Origin: an uncultured Sphingomonas sp.
Lineage (GTDB): Bacteria; Pseudomonadota; Alphaproteobacteria; Sphingomonadales; Sphingomonadaceae
DNA length: 64,000 bases
Direction: 5' to 3'
NCBI RefSeq assembly: GCF_913774285.1
Contig: NZ_CAJYHX010000008.1
Coordinates: forward strand, 124,001-188,000
Shown here: positions 10,376 through 18,290 of the stretch, piece after piece
Layout: the number at the start of each line of letters is the position of its first letter
How positions within the stretch are numbered: position 1 is the first letter of the stretch
Position numbers and translations under genes: made by a program
Notes under the pieces: generated by a model
Databases searched by the model: none
Seen by the model: only the letters and a program-made list of their open reading frames with translations
Told to the model about the DNA's origin: nothing

Positions 10376-11380
10376 CTACGCGATCTGTAGCGGCGCCGGA
10401 CGTCCGTCGAGATAGTTGGCGGCGGGCTGGTCGAAGCGGAAGCCGCCGGCTGCCAGGCGGATCAGGATCTGGCGGACGTGGAGCATGCTCGTCCGGTGTT
10501 CCTCGATCCGCTCGGGATCGGTCAGCGCCTTTTCGGTGAGCACCACGCCGCGCGCGCGGCGGGCAAGGAAGCCGGCTTCGATCATCGCGGCCACGCGGCG
10601 GTGGGCAGTCGACGGCGGCAGGCCCAGCGCCCGTGCCACCGATCCGGTCGAGACCGGCTGGCACAGACCATCCGGCGGCGGCGTGCCGAATTCGGCATAG
10701 GCGAGCGCGAGATCGCGATTTTCGCTGAGCGGTCGCGCATTGGCGCACAGGATCGCGTTGGCCAGCACCAGATCGGTCCAGGACTGGAAGCGGTGGGCGT
10801 GGAATTCGATGCCGGTCAGCAGCACGTCATGCGCGGCGGCGAGTCCGGTATGCCAGTCATAGCCGAGATGCGCGCGCGTCTCCGGCAGGGCGACGCCAAA
10901 GCTGCGCATCTCCTCGACCATCGCGACCAGCGCATCGTGGTTGCCGCGGAACAGCGCGACGATTTCGGGGCGGGCATGCACCGCCTCGGGCACCGTCACT
11001 CCGGCCGGGCCGCGCACGCACAGGCCCGCCGCGCAGAGCGCGTGGATATGCCGCCGCATCGTCTCGAACGGGCGGCCGAGCGACGCGGCGAGCGCATTGA
11101 TGCTGATCGCCTTGGCGCCGCGCCCGTCGCGGCGGGCATGGCCGGCGCCGTGCGGCGACAGCATTTCACTCGCGCGTGCCACCACCATGAAGATGATCGC
11201 CCGATCCAGATCGCCGTCGAGCGCGCGGACGCCGGCCGCGATCATCGTCGTTTCCAGCGCCGCGATCAACCGCACGATCAGCCGACCATGTGGCATCGCC
11301 ATGTGCTTGCGATCGACGACAGGCGCGGATCGGATCATATCCTGCATCGGCAAAATCGGCCCCAGCGGCAAAGATAACAC
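10376..11380 (-). CDS. Putative transcriptional regulator with two winged-helix segments
   Basis: I do not recognise a named family. The 334-residue protein has a predicted helix-turn-helix at about residues 90-130 (INALAASLGRPFETMRRHIH) and another at 242-283 (STGSVARALGLPPSTAHRRV), with a helical region between. The second resembles IclR/MarR-type wings. It begins with GTG at 11380 behind GAGGA; ATG codons at residues 12 and 15 are alternatives. nadC follows 32 bases after its stop, so the two are probably co-transcribed. An inverted repeat CTCATT-N12-AATGAG (11386-11409) lies immediately upstream and could be its own operator. Regulation of NAD genes is an inference from position only. Confidence 0.7.
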   Translation of the reverse strand: MLSLPLGPILPMQDMIRSAPVVDRKHMAMPHGRLIVRLIAALETTMIAAGVRALDGDLDRAIIFMVVARASEMLSPHGAGHARRDGRGAKAISINALAASLGRPFETMRRHIHALCAAGLCVRGPAGVTVPEAVHARPEIVALFRGNHDALVAMVEEMRSFGVALPETRAHLGYDWHTGLAAAHDVLLTGIEFHAHRFQSWTDLVLANAILCANARPLSENRDLALAYAEFGTPPPDGLCQPVSTGSVARALGLPPSTAHRRVAAMIEAGFLARRARGVVLTEKALTDPERIEEHRTSMLHVRQILIRLAAGGFRFDQPAANYLDGRPAPLQIA

Positions 11381-11483
11381 AAGTCCTCATTCGCCCCACT
11401 CAGAATGAGTACGCCGAAAGTAGCGAATCGTTACTAGCCCAGATCAATGGGCTGGTCGACGTAGCTGAGGTCGCTGTATCAAA

Positions 11484-11885
11484 ATGAAACAGGGAATGCT
11501 GCCGGAAAATGGGCCGGGCCTCTGGCCAGAGCGCTGGACGGAAGCCGCAGCCGCACTACGCGACCGGCGCGAGGCGCTGGGCTGGTCGCTCGAACAGCTC
11601 GCCGATCGCACCTGCATCGGCCGCAACCATCTGATTGCGCTCGAATCCGCCCGCTTCGATCGCTGCGGGGCGCCGATCTACGCAATCGGCTTTGCCCGCT
11701 CGGTCGCGCGGGCGATAGACCTCGCGGAAGCTCCGATCCTCGTCGCGATCCGCGACGGCCATGCCGAACGCCAGCACGGGGCAGCGCCGGCGGCGGCCTC
11801 GGCGCGGCGGCGGCGCATCCCCAACCTCGGGATTGCGAGCACGGCCGCGCGGCTCGCCGCGCTGCTTTCCGACGGACGGGCCTAG
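11484..11885 (+). CDS. Small helix-turn-helix protein, RodZ/Xre-like N-terminal domain
   Basis: This 133-residue protein has a helix-turn-helix resembling the cytoplasmic domain of RodZ (ALGWSLEQLADRTCIGRNHLI, 20 residues or so, near 30-50) followed by APIYAIGFARSVARAIDL, the YVRGFLRSYARFLGL-like element typical of RodZ. It lacks a transmembrane helix and periplasmic domain, ending in a basic tail (SARRRRIPNLG). It may be a stand-alone regulator or a shortened RodZ relative. It is divergent from the winged-helix gene and convergent with nadA, whose stop is only 4 bases away. Confidence 0.65.
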   Translation: MKQGMLPENGPGLWPERWTEAAAALRDRREALGWSLEQLADRTCIGRNHLIALESARFDRCGAPIYAIGFARSVARAIDLAEAPILVAIRDGHAERQHGAAPAAASARRRRIPNLGIASTAARLAALLSDGRA

Positions 11886-11889
11886 GCGA

Positions 11890-12891
11890 TCAGGCCGGCA
11901 CCGGTCCCAGGTCGCCCTGTCCCACCGTGCCGCTCGCCAGCTCGAGCATCCGGTCGAGGCTTTTCTTCGCGCGCACCCGCAGCCCTTCCTCGATCTCGAT
12001 CTTGGGGCTGAGGTCGCGCAGCGCGAGGTACAGCTTCTCCATCGTGTTGAGCGCCATGTACGGGCAGATGTTGCAGTTGCAGTTGCCGTCGGCACCGGGC
12101 GCGCCGATGAAGTTCTTCTCCGGCATCGCCTTCTGCATCTGGTGGATGATATGCGGCTCGGTCGCGACGATCAGCGTGTCGCCGGGCATCGTCTTGGAGA
12201 AATCGAGAATGCCCTTGGTCGAGCCGACATAATCGGCGTGATCGAGGATATAGGCCGGACATTCCGGGTGTGCGGCGATCGGCGCGCCGGGATGCTCGGC
12301 CTTGAGCTTGAGCAGTTCGGTCTCGCTGAACGCCTCGTGGACGATGCACACGCCCGGCCACAGCAGCAGCTCGCGCCCGGTCTTGCGCTGGAGATAGCCG
12401 CCCAGGTTGCGGTCGGGGCCGAAAATGATCTTCTGGTCCGCCGGGATCTGCGCGAGGATCTTCTCGGCGGAGGAGCTGGTGACAATGATGTCGCTCAGCG
12501 CCTTCACCTCGGTCGAGCAGTTGATATAGGTCAGCGCGATGTGATCGGGGTGCTGCGCACGGAACGCCGCGAACTGGTCGGGCGGGCAGCTGTCTTCCAG
12601 GCTGCAGCCGGCGTCCATGTCCGGCAGCACGACGACCTTGTCGGGCGAGAGGATCTTGGCGGTCTCCGCCATGAAGCGCACACCACAGAACGCGATCACG
12701 TCCGCATCGGTCTCCGCCGCCTTGCGGCTGAGGTCGAGGCTGTCGCCGACGAAGTCGGCCAGGTCCTGCAGCTCGGGCTTCTGGTAGTAGTGCGCGAGGA
12801 TCACCGCGTTGCGCTCCTTGCGCAGCCGCTCGATCTCGGCGCGGAGATCGAGTCCCGCCAGGCTGCCGCCGATGCCGTTGCGCGCGTCCAT
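11890..12891 (-). CDS. nadA: Quinolinate synthase (iron-sulfur)
   Basis: This 333-residue enzyme condenses iminoaspartate with dihydroxyacetone phosphate to quinolinate, upstream of NadC. Signature elements are [19 protein letters not shown] near the start, [36 protein letters not shown] with Cys211, and CNCNICPYM at 271-279. The family carries one [4Fe-4S] cluster, and these cysteines include its ligands. The ATG at 12891 is preceded by GGGAG. NadB (L-aspartate oxidase), which would supply iminoaspartate, is not in the window. Confidence 0.97.
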   Translation of the reverse strand: MDARNGIGGSLAGLDLRAEIERLRKERNAVILAHYYQKPELQDLADFVGDSLDLSRKAAETDADVIAFCGVRFMAETAKILSPDKVVVLPDMDAGCSLEDSCPPDQFAAFRAQHPDHIALTYINCSTEVKALSDIIVTSSSAEKILAQIPADQKIIFGPDRNLGGYLQRKTGRELLLWPGVCIVHEAFSETELLKLKAEHPGAPIAAHPECPAYILDHADYVGSTKGILDFSKTMPGDTLIVATEPHIIHQMQKAMPEKNFIGAPGADGNCNCNICPYMALNTMEKLYLALRDLSPKIEIEEGLRVRAKKSLDRMLELASGTVGQGDLGPVPA

Positions 12892-12942
12892 TCCCTAAAC
12901 TCCCGTTGTGCGCCCGCCACATGGCCCGGTCGGGCCGCGGGA

Positions 12943-13701
12943 TCAAGGGAAGGCAGGCAGTATCGGGCGATGCGCGCCAGCGGTGCCGGCCATCACGCTG
13001 CGGGCGAGAGCGGTGCCCGCCGGGCTGAATGCGATCGCGTCGGCGGTCAGCTGCACCGCCAGCGTCAGCCCGATACCCCACAGCCAGGCAGGGTGGACAC
13101 GTCCCGCGCGCCGGTGGTCGGCGATCGCGCCGATCACCGGCAGCACCAGCACCGCGACCACCGTCACCCACCAGGCATAGGGCATGAACAGGGGCATCGG
13201 CAGCAGCCGCCCGAGACCGGGACCGGTAAGGATCGCCATGCCGCAGAACATCAGCCGGCGGTGCCAGCTGGTCTGCCGCCGCAGCACCAGCGCCGCCCCG
13301 ACGAAACCGGCGAACAGCAGCAATTGCAGCGGGTTGCTGATCAGGAACTCGCGGACATCGAAGAAGAAGGGCGCGCCGCGCTGTACCGACAGCACCGTCA
13401 TCACCGTGCCCAGCAGCACCATCAGCGGCACCCAGAACAGCGCCACCCAGCCCAGCCGGCGATGCAGCGCCACCGTTCCGCCATCGGCCAGCAGAGTCTG
13501 CGCGATGTACAGCGCGATCCAGCCGAAAAACACGAAGGCATGGACATGGAAGATCAGCGGCACCGCGAAGCTCGATCGCCCCGCCGCCAGGTTGAGCGAG
13601 AATCCGGCGACATCGATCGCGCCCATCACGAGCGCCATCACCAGAAAGAAACGCGTATCCCCGGCGCGCACCCGCGGCGGCGCCTGCGCAATCGTTGCCA
13701 T
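12943..13701 (-). CDS. Multi-pass integral membrane protein of unknown function
   Basis: This 252-residue protein is hydrophobic throughout, with about seven predicted membrane segments, for example FFLVMALVMGAIDVAGF, IFHVHAFVFFGWIALYIA and LQLLLFAGFVGAALVL. Conserved-looking histidines lie near membrane edges (FHVHAF, LHRRLGW, WHRRLMF), a pattern seen in haem- or quinone-linked membrane proteins, though I cannot assign a family. The ATG at 13701 (MATIAQAPP) follows GGGGTGGGGAA. It lies upstream of nadA on the same strand with a 51-base gap. Confidence 0.7.
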   Translation of the reverse strand: MATIAQAPPRVRAGDTRFFLVMALVMGAIDVAGFSLNLAAGRSSFAVPLIFHVHAFVFFGWIALYIAQTLLADGGTVALHRRLGWVALFWVPLMVLLGTVMTVLSVQRGAPFFFDVREFLISNPLQLLLFAGFVGAALVLRRQTSWHRRLMFCGMAILTGPGLGRLLPMPLFMPYAWWVTVVAVLVLPVIGAIADHRRAGRVHPAWLWGIGLTLAVQLTADAIAFSPAGTALARSVMAGTAGAHRPILPAFP

Positions 13702-13789
13702 TTCCCCACCCCTCCAATTTGGGTGCAGAATAGCTCTACTTCCACCATTCCACAATAACGGGCAATTCTACTATACCCACTTCGGATCG

Positions 13790-14656
13790 TTACTCGGGCA
13801 GCAGCCGCCAGGCATCTGCCGCGCACGCCACCCTGCCGCGCGCCTGGAGGTCGAGCAGATGGGCCAGCACCGATCGCCCCGCCGCGCCATGCAGCTGCGG
13901 ATCGAGCCCGACATACATGCGCGCGACCATCGCCGGCACCGCGTCGACGCCCTCAGCCAGCAGCCGCAGGATCTGCCCCTCGCGCTGCTTGCGATGCCCG
14001 GCCAGCCCGCGCACGAAGCGCTGCGGCCGTTCGATCGGGTCGCCGTGCGCGGGATAATATATCCGGTCCTGCGCGCGCAGCATCAGCGTCTCGAGGCTGG
14101 CCATATAGGCCGCCATGTTGCCGTCGGGCGGCGCCACCACGGTGGTCGACCAGCCCATCACATGGTCGCCGGTGAACAGCGCGCCGCTTTCCTCGAGCGC
14201 AAAGCAGAGATGGTTGGAGGTGTGGCCGGGCGTCGCCACCGCGGTGAGCGTCCAGCCCTGCCCCGCCACCTGCTCGCCGTCACCCAGCACGCGATCGGGG
14301 GCATAGCCGGTGTCGAACGCGGCATCCGCGCGCGGACCGGCATCGTCGAGCACCAGCGGTGCGCAGCCGATGATCGGCGCGTTCGTCGCCGCCTTCAGCG
14401 CCGGGGCGGCCGGGCTGTGGTCGCGATGGGTGTGGGTGCACAGGATCGCCCGCACCGGGCGCCCGCGGATCGCCGCCAGCAGCGCGGCGAGATGCTCGGC
14501 GTCGTCGGGACCGGGATCGATCACCGCCAGGTCGGTGGTGCCCACCAGATAGGTCTGCGTGCCGGTATTGGTGAAGGGCGAAGGATTGTTCGCAAGCACC
14601 CGCGTCACCAGCCGTTCGAGCGTCATCGCGAGGCCCGTGGGCGCGTCATCGGTCAT
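13790..14656 (-). CDS. MBL-fold metallo-hydrolase (LACTB2-like)
   Basis: This 288-residue protein has the metallo-beta-lactamase fold metal motifs: THTHRDH near residue 85, PGHTSNH, TGDHVMG and YPAHGDP. The C-terminal helical part (QREGQILRLLAEG, AMVARMYVGLDPQLHGAAGRSV) resembles the LACTB2 branch, whose animal member is a mitochondrial endoribonuclease. Bacterial substrates are unknown. I chose the ATG at 14656 (MTDDAPTG) because the longer upstream frame is not protein-like. It stands alone on the minus strand downstream of the M56 gene. Confidence 0.9.
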   Translation of the reverse strand: MTDDAPTGLAMTLERLVTRVLANNPSPFTNTGTQTYLVGTTDLAVIDPGPDDAEHLAALLAAIRGRPVRAILCTHTHRDHSPAAPALKAATNAPIIGCAPLVLDDAGPRADAAFDTGYAPDRVLGDGEQVAGQGWTLTAVATPGHTSNHLCFALEESGALFTGDHVMGWSTTVVAPPDGNMAAYMASLETLMLRAQDRIYYPAHGDPIERPQRFVRGLAGHRKQREGQILRLLAEGVDAVPAMVARMYVGLDPQLHGAAGRSVLAHLLDLQARGRVACAADAWRLLPE

Positions 14657-14766
14657 GGCACGCCATTTGGGCATTCGGCGCGCAACGACAAGGCGCTCGC
14701 GCAAGGCGCCGGACGCAAGACGCAGGGGAGCGGGACCGGCCCCGAAGGAGTAGGCCGGCCCCGCCG

Positions 14767-14800
14767 AGCACGCCGCCGTGAGACGTTGCGGCGGCGTGCT
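14767..14800 (-). terminator. Hairpin just after the M56 peptidase gene
   Basis: AGCACGCCGCC (14767-14777) and GGCGGCGTGCT (14790-14800) form a perfect 11-bp stem with a 12-nt loop, 4 bases past the stop at 14805. No U-tract follows on the minus strand, so termination is likely but not certain. Confidence 0.45.
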
Positions 14801-14804
14801 ACAC

Positions 14805-16472
14805 TCAGTCGTCGTCCTTGGCGTCATCGCGCAGTTCGGCGAGCGCCTCATCGATGCCCTTCAGCGCTTCGGCGCGCTGCTGAGGGCTCAGGCTCGACTG
14901 GATCTCGATCGTGCGGCGGGCATGCTGCAGGCTCATCAGCGCGCTGTTCATCGCCATCTTCTTGCTGTTCTCGGCCATCGCGGCGGCGTGGTCGGCGTCG
15001 AACGCGGCCATCTTGCTCGCGTTCATTTGCATCGCGGCCATGCGGTCGCTGCAGATGATCATCACCTGCTTGTTGCCCTCGCTACGGTGCTCGACGGTGG
15101 GCGCAGTGCCCTTGCCGCACTTGCCGCTGCGGATTTCCGGGATGCTTGCCTGGATCGCCGCCATGTCGGGCATGGTGATTTCCTGGCGCTTTCCGTCGCG
15201 CTGGATGATCACCATCTTCTTGATGCCCTTGCCGTCGCCGAGCGTCTGATCGGTCCGCAGGCTATGATGCCTGCCCGCGGGCTCTCCGGTCATCGCCGGC
15301 GCGGCCGGAGCCGGCGGCGCAACCGGTGCGGGCGCGGCCTGCGGCGCGACGGGCGCATGCGGGGCGATCGCCGCCTGTGGTGCCGCCGGCGCCGCCGGTG
15401 CAGCGGGGGCGACCGGCACGTCCTGGCCATGCACGGCGGCATCCACGCTGTTGCGGATACGCTCGGCGGCCTGGCTGCCCGAGGCGGTCAGCGCCAGCGC
15501 GGCAAGCGAGACGGTGGTGATACCGGCCAGCCCCGCGCCGATGCGGATGGGGGAAAGCTTCCGGTGGATCGAGAGCATGCGTAATCTCCCTTTGACGTCG
15601 TTGATGGTGTGAAGGTGACAAGCCGCCGAGACCGCGCCCCCATGCGCGGACTTGACGATCGCACGGCCATAGGCATGGCGCAGTGCCTGGGCGCGGCCGG
15701 CGAGCACCAGGGCGTCGCAGGCCATTTCCTGGTCGGCGCGGAAGGCGCGGAACGCCCGCCATGCGACCGGATTGAACCAATGGGCGGCCAGCACGATCAG
15801 CGCGACCCAATTGGCGATCAGGTCGCCGCGCAGATGGTGGCCAAGCTCGTGGGCGAGCGCGAGATCGCGTTCGACCTCGTCATAGCGCTCGGCAAAGTCG
15901 CGCGGAAAGGCGACATATTTGCGGAAGATGCCGAAGGCGAGCGGCCCGTGCGCCGCATCGGTTTCGATCACCCGCACGCGGCCCTGCGCCACCGTGCGAT
16001 CCACCCGCGCCCGCGACAACAGATGCCGACAGAAGCGGCGGTGCGCGACGAGATGATAGGCGAGGAACAGCAGCGCACCGGCGGCCCACAGCGCGAGCAC
16101 CAGCAGCGTAAGGTTGAGCCCCTCGGCCACCGGCGTCGGCGCGACCAGCGCGGCGGGGATGTGATGCCCGCCGGCGCTCAGATCGATGGTGAGCACCGCG
16201 CCCTGGTCGACTCCCGCCGGCAGCCTCTCGGGATTGAGCACGCCCGTCGCTACTGCCGGCGCCTCGGCCATCCTGCGGGTGAGCGGCGCGAGCCATTGGC
16301 TCAGATGCCACTGCCCCGGCAGCGGCGGCAGCAGCATCCGCGCGGCGGGCAGCACCCACAATGCATAGGCGAACTGCGGCCCGAAGGCGCGGCGCACGGG
16401 TCCACGGAGCATGAGCGCGAGCAGCATCAGCAGCGTGCTCGCCAACAGCGTCTCGATCCACCAGCCGATCAT
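14805..16472 (-). CDS. BlaR1/M56 family membrane metallopeptidase
   Basis: This 555-residue protein has N-terminal membrane helices (for example residues 9-24 and 120-140) and a gluzincin site HELGHH at 208-213, with a downstream RADQEMACDA (245-254) supplying further conserved acidic residues. A membrane helix follows near 320. The C-terminal half is periplasmic in prediction, with a Pro/Ala-rich linker (about 355-400) and a Met-rich helical tail. Unlike BlaR1 it has no penicillin-binding domain, so beta-lactam sensing is not indicated. Its ATG overlaps the stop of the BlaI-type repressor by 4 bases, so both are translated from one message and probably act together: a signal activates the protease and the repressor is then removed. 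Confidence 0.9.
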   Translation of the reverse strand: MIGWWIETLLASTLLMLLALMLRGPVRRAFGPQFAYALWVLPAARMLLPPLPGQWHLSQWLAPLTRRMAEAPAVATGVLNPERLPAGVDQGAVLTIDLSAGGHHIPAALVAPTPVAEGLNLTLLVLALWAAGALLFLAYHLVAHRRFCRHLLSRARVDRTVAQGRVRVIETDAAHGPLAFGIFRKYVAFPRDFAERYDEVERDLALAHELGHHLRGDLIANWVALIVLAAHWFNPVAWRAFRAFRADQEMACDALVLAGRAQALRHAYGRAIVKSAHGGAVSAACHLHTINDVKGRLRMLSIHRKLSPIRIGAGLAGITTVSLAALALTASGSQAAERIRNSVDAAVHGQDVPVAPAAPAAPAAPQAAIAPHAPVAPQAAPAPVAPPAPAAPAMTGEPAGRHHSLRTDQTLGDGKGIKKMVIIQRDGKRQEITMPDMAAIQASIPEIRSGKCGKGTAPTVEHRSEGNKQVMIICSDRMAAMQMNASKMAAFDADHAAAMAENSKKMAMNSALMSLQHARRTIEIQSSLSPQQRAEALKGIDEALAELRDDAKDDD

Positions 16473-16837
16473 TGCTTCAGCTCCTTGAGCAGTGCTTCGA
16501 TCTCAGCGATGTCCTGGTCGGTGATGGCGTCGCGTTCCGCCAGATGCGCCACCAGCGGCGTCAGCCGGCCGCCGAACAGCCGGTCGATCAGCTTGCGCGA
16601 CTCGCCCACGACATAATCGCCGCGCGCGACGAGCGGGCGGTAGCGATAGCGTCGCCCTTCCTCCTCATGCGCGATCACGTTCTTGGCGAGCAGCCGCCCG
16701 AGCAGCGTCTTGACCGTGTTGGCGCTCCAGTCGCGGTCGGCGGGCACGCGCTCGGCCACTTCCTGCGCGGTGAGCGGCGACTCTTCCCAGAGCACTTCCA
16801 TCACCGCATGTTCGGCTTCGCTGATTCGTTCGGTCAT
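16469..16837 (-). CDS. BlaI/MecI/CopY family transcriptional repressor
   Basis: This 122-residue protein has the family's winged-helix domain (ISEAEHAVMEVLWEESPLT, then WSANTVKTLLGRLLAKN as recognition region) and a C-terminal dimerisation helix pair. Known members bind dyads of the type TACA-N-TGTA and are cleaved when a partner M56 protease is triggered. The ATG at 16837 sits 12 bases downstream of two 16-bp dyads, which are very likely its operators, so the pair is autoregulated. Confidence 0.93.
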   Translation of the reverse strand: MTERISEAEHAVMEVLWEESPLTAQEVAERVPADRDWSANTVKTLLGRLLAKNVIAHEEEGRRYRYRPLVARGDYVVGESRKLIDRLFGGRLTPLVAHLAERDAITDQDIAEIEALLKELKQ

Positions 16838-16848
16838 ACGCCCTCTCT

Positions 16849-16885
16849 GACTACGCGTGTAATCGCTTCGATTACGTCTGTAGTC
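16849..16885. promoter_or_regulatory. Twin BlaI-type operators upstream of the repressor gene
   Basis: Site 1 is GACTACGCGTGTAATC (16849-16864) and site 2 is GATTACGTCTGTAGTC (16870-16885). Both fit GAYTAC-N4-GTARTC. Their centres are 21 bp apart, two helical turns, so two repressor dimers would bind the same face of the DNA. Together they also form a larger imperfect palindrome. Confidence 0.75.
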
Positions 16886-17011
16886 AAGGCGCTGAATACG
16901 GAATGAACCGGAGGTCGTCGCCCCCAAACCGTCGGGAGAGTTTACACCCGCGAAGCGCGGTTAACAGCGCTTCACCATCGCAATCCGCGGAACGCCGTGC
17001 AGGCCGGAATC

Positions 17012-17027
17012 TGGCACGCACCCTGCA
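17012..17027 (+). promoter_or_regulatory. Sigma-54-like promoter element
   Basis: TGGCACG-N4-CTGCA matches the -24/-12 consensus TGGCACG-N4-TTGCA at all but one position, with GG and GC correctly spaced. A start near 17037 is expected. No coding gene follows on the plus strand; a group of hairpins does. Confidence 0.45.
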
Positions 17028-17043
17028 AAGCATGAGACACCCA

Positions 17044-17128
17044 GAGCATTCCCCAAAAATGCTCCAGCGTCCCCCAAAGACGCTTCAGGGCGGGTCGATG
17101 GTTCACCGGCATGGCCATCGACCCGCCC
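17044..17128 (+). ncRNA. Candidate structured RNA: three consecutive hairpins, two with identical loops
   Basis: Hairpin 1 (17044-17064) has stem GAGCATT/AATGCTC and loop CCCCAAA. Hairpin 2 (17066-17084) has stem AGCGTC/GACGCT and the same loop CCCCAAA. Hairpin 3 (17088-17128) has a perfect 14-bp stem GGGCGGGTCGATGG around a 13-nt loop. The stems of hairpins 1 and 2 differ while the loop is kept, which points to an RNA binding or pairing role. No protein-coding frame is credible here. The strand is taken from the sigma-54-like element; on the other strand the loops would read TTTGGGG. Confidence 0.4.
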
Positions 17129-17203
17129 GCACCGGGGTTCTTCCGGGTCCACGCCTTCACAGCGCCCACGCCCACCCTCATCCCGCGCCGACCTCGCACA
17201 CCA

Positions 17204-17303
17204 TCGTCATCCCCGCGAAGGCGGGGATCCATTGGTGGGCCCGTCCCGGCTCGTGTCCCAAGCGTCCTGGCAAATGGATTCCCGCCTCCGCGGGAATGAC
17301 GAC
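17204..17303. repeat. REPIN-like palindromic repeat, family A copy 1
   Basis: A left arm CGTCATCCCCGCGAAGGCGG continuing to GATCCATT and a right arm AATGGATTCCCGCCTCCGCG continuing to GGAATGACG are inverted copies. They flank a variable centre of about 40 bases. Each arm also folds by itself (CCCCGC-GAAG-GCGGGG). Other copies are at 22181-22278 and 51185-51284. The remainder of the gap between blaI and grxD (16886-17389) holds the sigma-54-like site and hairpins listed above and no gene. Confidence 0.8.
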
Positions 17304-17389
17304 CGGGTGGCGGAGAGCGTGCCCCACAAACGAAAAGGGCCCCCGCCGCCGGCGAGAGCCCTTCCCTATTACCCGTACGAGCCGGTGCG

Positions 17390-17722
17390 TCAGGCCGAAG
17401 CCGCGACGCCCTTGTCGGCCATCAGCTGGGTCAGCTCGCCGCTTTCGTACATTTCCATCATGATGTCCGAACCGCCGACGAACTCGCCCTTTACATAGAG
17501 CTGGGGGATGGTCGGCCAATCGGAAAAGGCCTTGATGCCCTGGCGGACGCCCTGGTCCTGCAGCACGTCGACGCTGTCGAACTCGACGCCGAGATGGTTG
17601 AGGATCGCCACGGCGCGGCTGGAAAAGCCGCACTGGGGGAACAGGGGGCTGCCCTTCATGAACAGCAGCACGTCGCTGCCATCGACCAGCTGCTGGATGC
17701 GGGCCTGGGTATCGTCGGTCAT
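17390..17722 (-). CDS. grxD: Monothiol glutaredoxin of the Grx4 type
   Basis: This 110-residue protein has the monothiol active site CGFS at 31-34, the glutathione-binding WPTIPQLYVKGEFVGG segment and the SDIMMEMYESGEL C-terminal helix. Such proteins carry a glutathione-ligated [2Fe-2S] cluster and hand clusters on, with BolA proteins as partners. The bolA gene ends 3 bases upstream, so they form one operon with the zeta-subunit gene in front (order zeta, bolA, grxD). Confidence 0.97.
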   Translation of the reverse strand: MTDDTQARIQQLVDGSDVLLFMKGSPLFPQCGFSSRAVAILNHLGVEFDSVDVLQDQGVRQGIKAFSDWPTIPQLYVKGEFVGGSDIMMEMYESGELTQLMADKGVAASA

Positions 17723-17725
17723 TGC

Positions 17726-17965
17726 TTACTCCTCGGGCGTCGCTTCGGTGGTCAGCTGGAGCGCGTGGAGCACGCCGCCCATCCGTCCACCCAGCGCCGC
17801 ATAGACGGCCTGGTGTTGCCGCACGCGCGGCATGCCCCGGAACATGGGGGCGACAACCCGCGCTGCATAGTGGTCGCCGTCGCCGGCGAGATCGGTGATC
17901 TCGATCTGGGCGTCGGGGATGCCGGCGCGGATCAGCGCCTCGATCTCGGCAGCGGCCATCGGCAT
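17726..17965 (-). CDS. BolA family protein
   Basis: This 79-residue protein has the BolA fold signature: IEITDLAGDGDHYAARVVAP, then the FRGMPRVRQHQAVYAAL segment that includes the helix and the conserved histidine near the cluster site. BolA proteins form [2Fe-2S] heterodimers with monothiol glutaredoxins, and grxD follows 3 bases later. The small size and the central acidic loop suit the BolA2/IbaG-like branch. Confidence 0.93.
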   Translation of the reverse strand: MPMAAAEIEALIRAGIPDAQIEITDLAGDGDHYAARVVAPMFRGMPRVRQHQAVYAALGGRMGGVLHALQLTTEATPEE

Positions 17966-17966
17966 G

Positions 17967-18290
17967 TTACTTGGATTCCATCAGCTGGCGGCGCGCCTCG
18001 ACGGTCTGCTCCTCGATCGCGCGGCGCACGGTGGCGTCGTCGATCTCGACATTCGCCGCGAGCATGTCGCCGAGCAGCTTGCGGATCACGTCCTCGTCGC
18101 CGGCTTCCTCGAAATCGGCCTGGACGACGGCCTTGGCATAGGCGTCGGTCTCTTCGGGCGTGAGGCCCATCTTGGCGGCGGCCCACTGGCCGAGCAGCTT
18201 GTTGCGGCGCGCCGTGATGCGGAACGCCATATCCTCGTCGCGCGCGAACTTCGCCTCGAACGCCCGTTCGCGATCGTCGAATGTGCTCAT
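17967..18290 (-). CDS. F1-ATPase inhibitor, zeta subunit (DUF1476 family)
   Basis: This 107-residue protein starts MSTFDDRERAFEAKFARDE, the family hallmark, and continues with RRNKLLGQWAAAKMGLT and a helical bundle. In Paracoccus denitrificans the homologous zeta subunit blocks rotation of the F1-ATPase in the hydrolysis direction. The N-terminal helix is the inhibitory element in known structures. The ATG at 18290 fits the conserved start. It ends one base before bolA, suggesting co-transcription. Confidence 0.93.
   Translation of the reverse strand: MSTFDDRERAFEAKFARDEDMAFRITARRNKLLGQWAAAKMGLTPEETDAYAKAVVQADFEEAGDEDVIRKLLGDMLAANVEIDDATVRRAIEEQTVEARRQLMESK

Noticed and set aside
11761..13758. 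665-codon plus-strand frame across nadA and the membrane protein
   Set aside because: It covers two genes antisense and has no protein-like features.
13184..15058. 624-codon plus-strand frame across the MBL-fold gene
   Set aside because: Antisense shadow; the MBL metal motifs lie on the other strand.
16903..17463. 186-codon frame in the blaI-grxD gap
   Set aside because: It reads through the palindromic repeat (giving VIPAKAGIH-type peptides) and the hairpin group, and overlaps the end of grxD antisense. Such peptides are known artefacts of these repeats.
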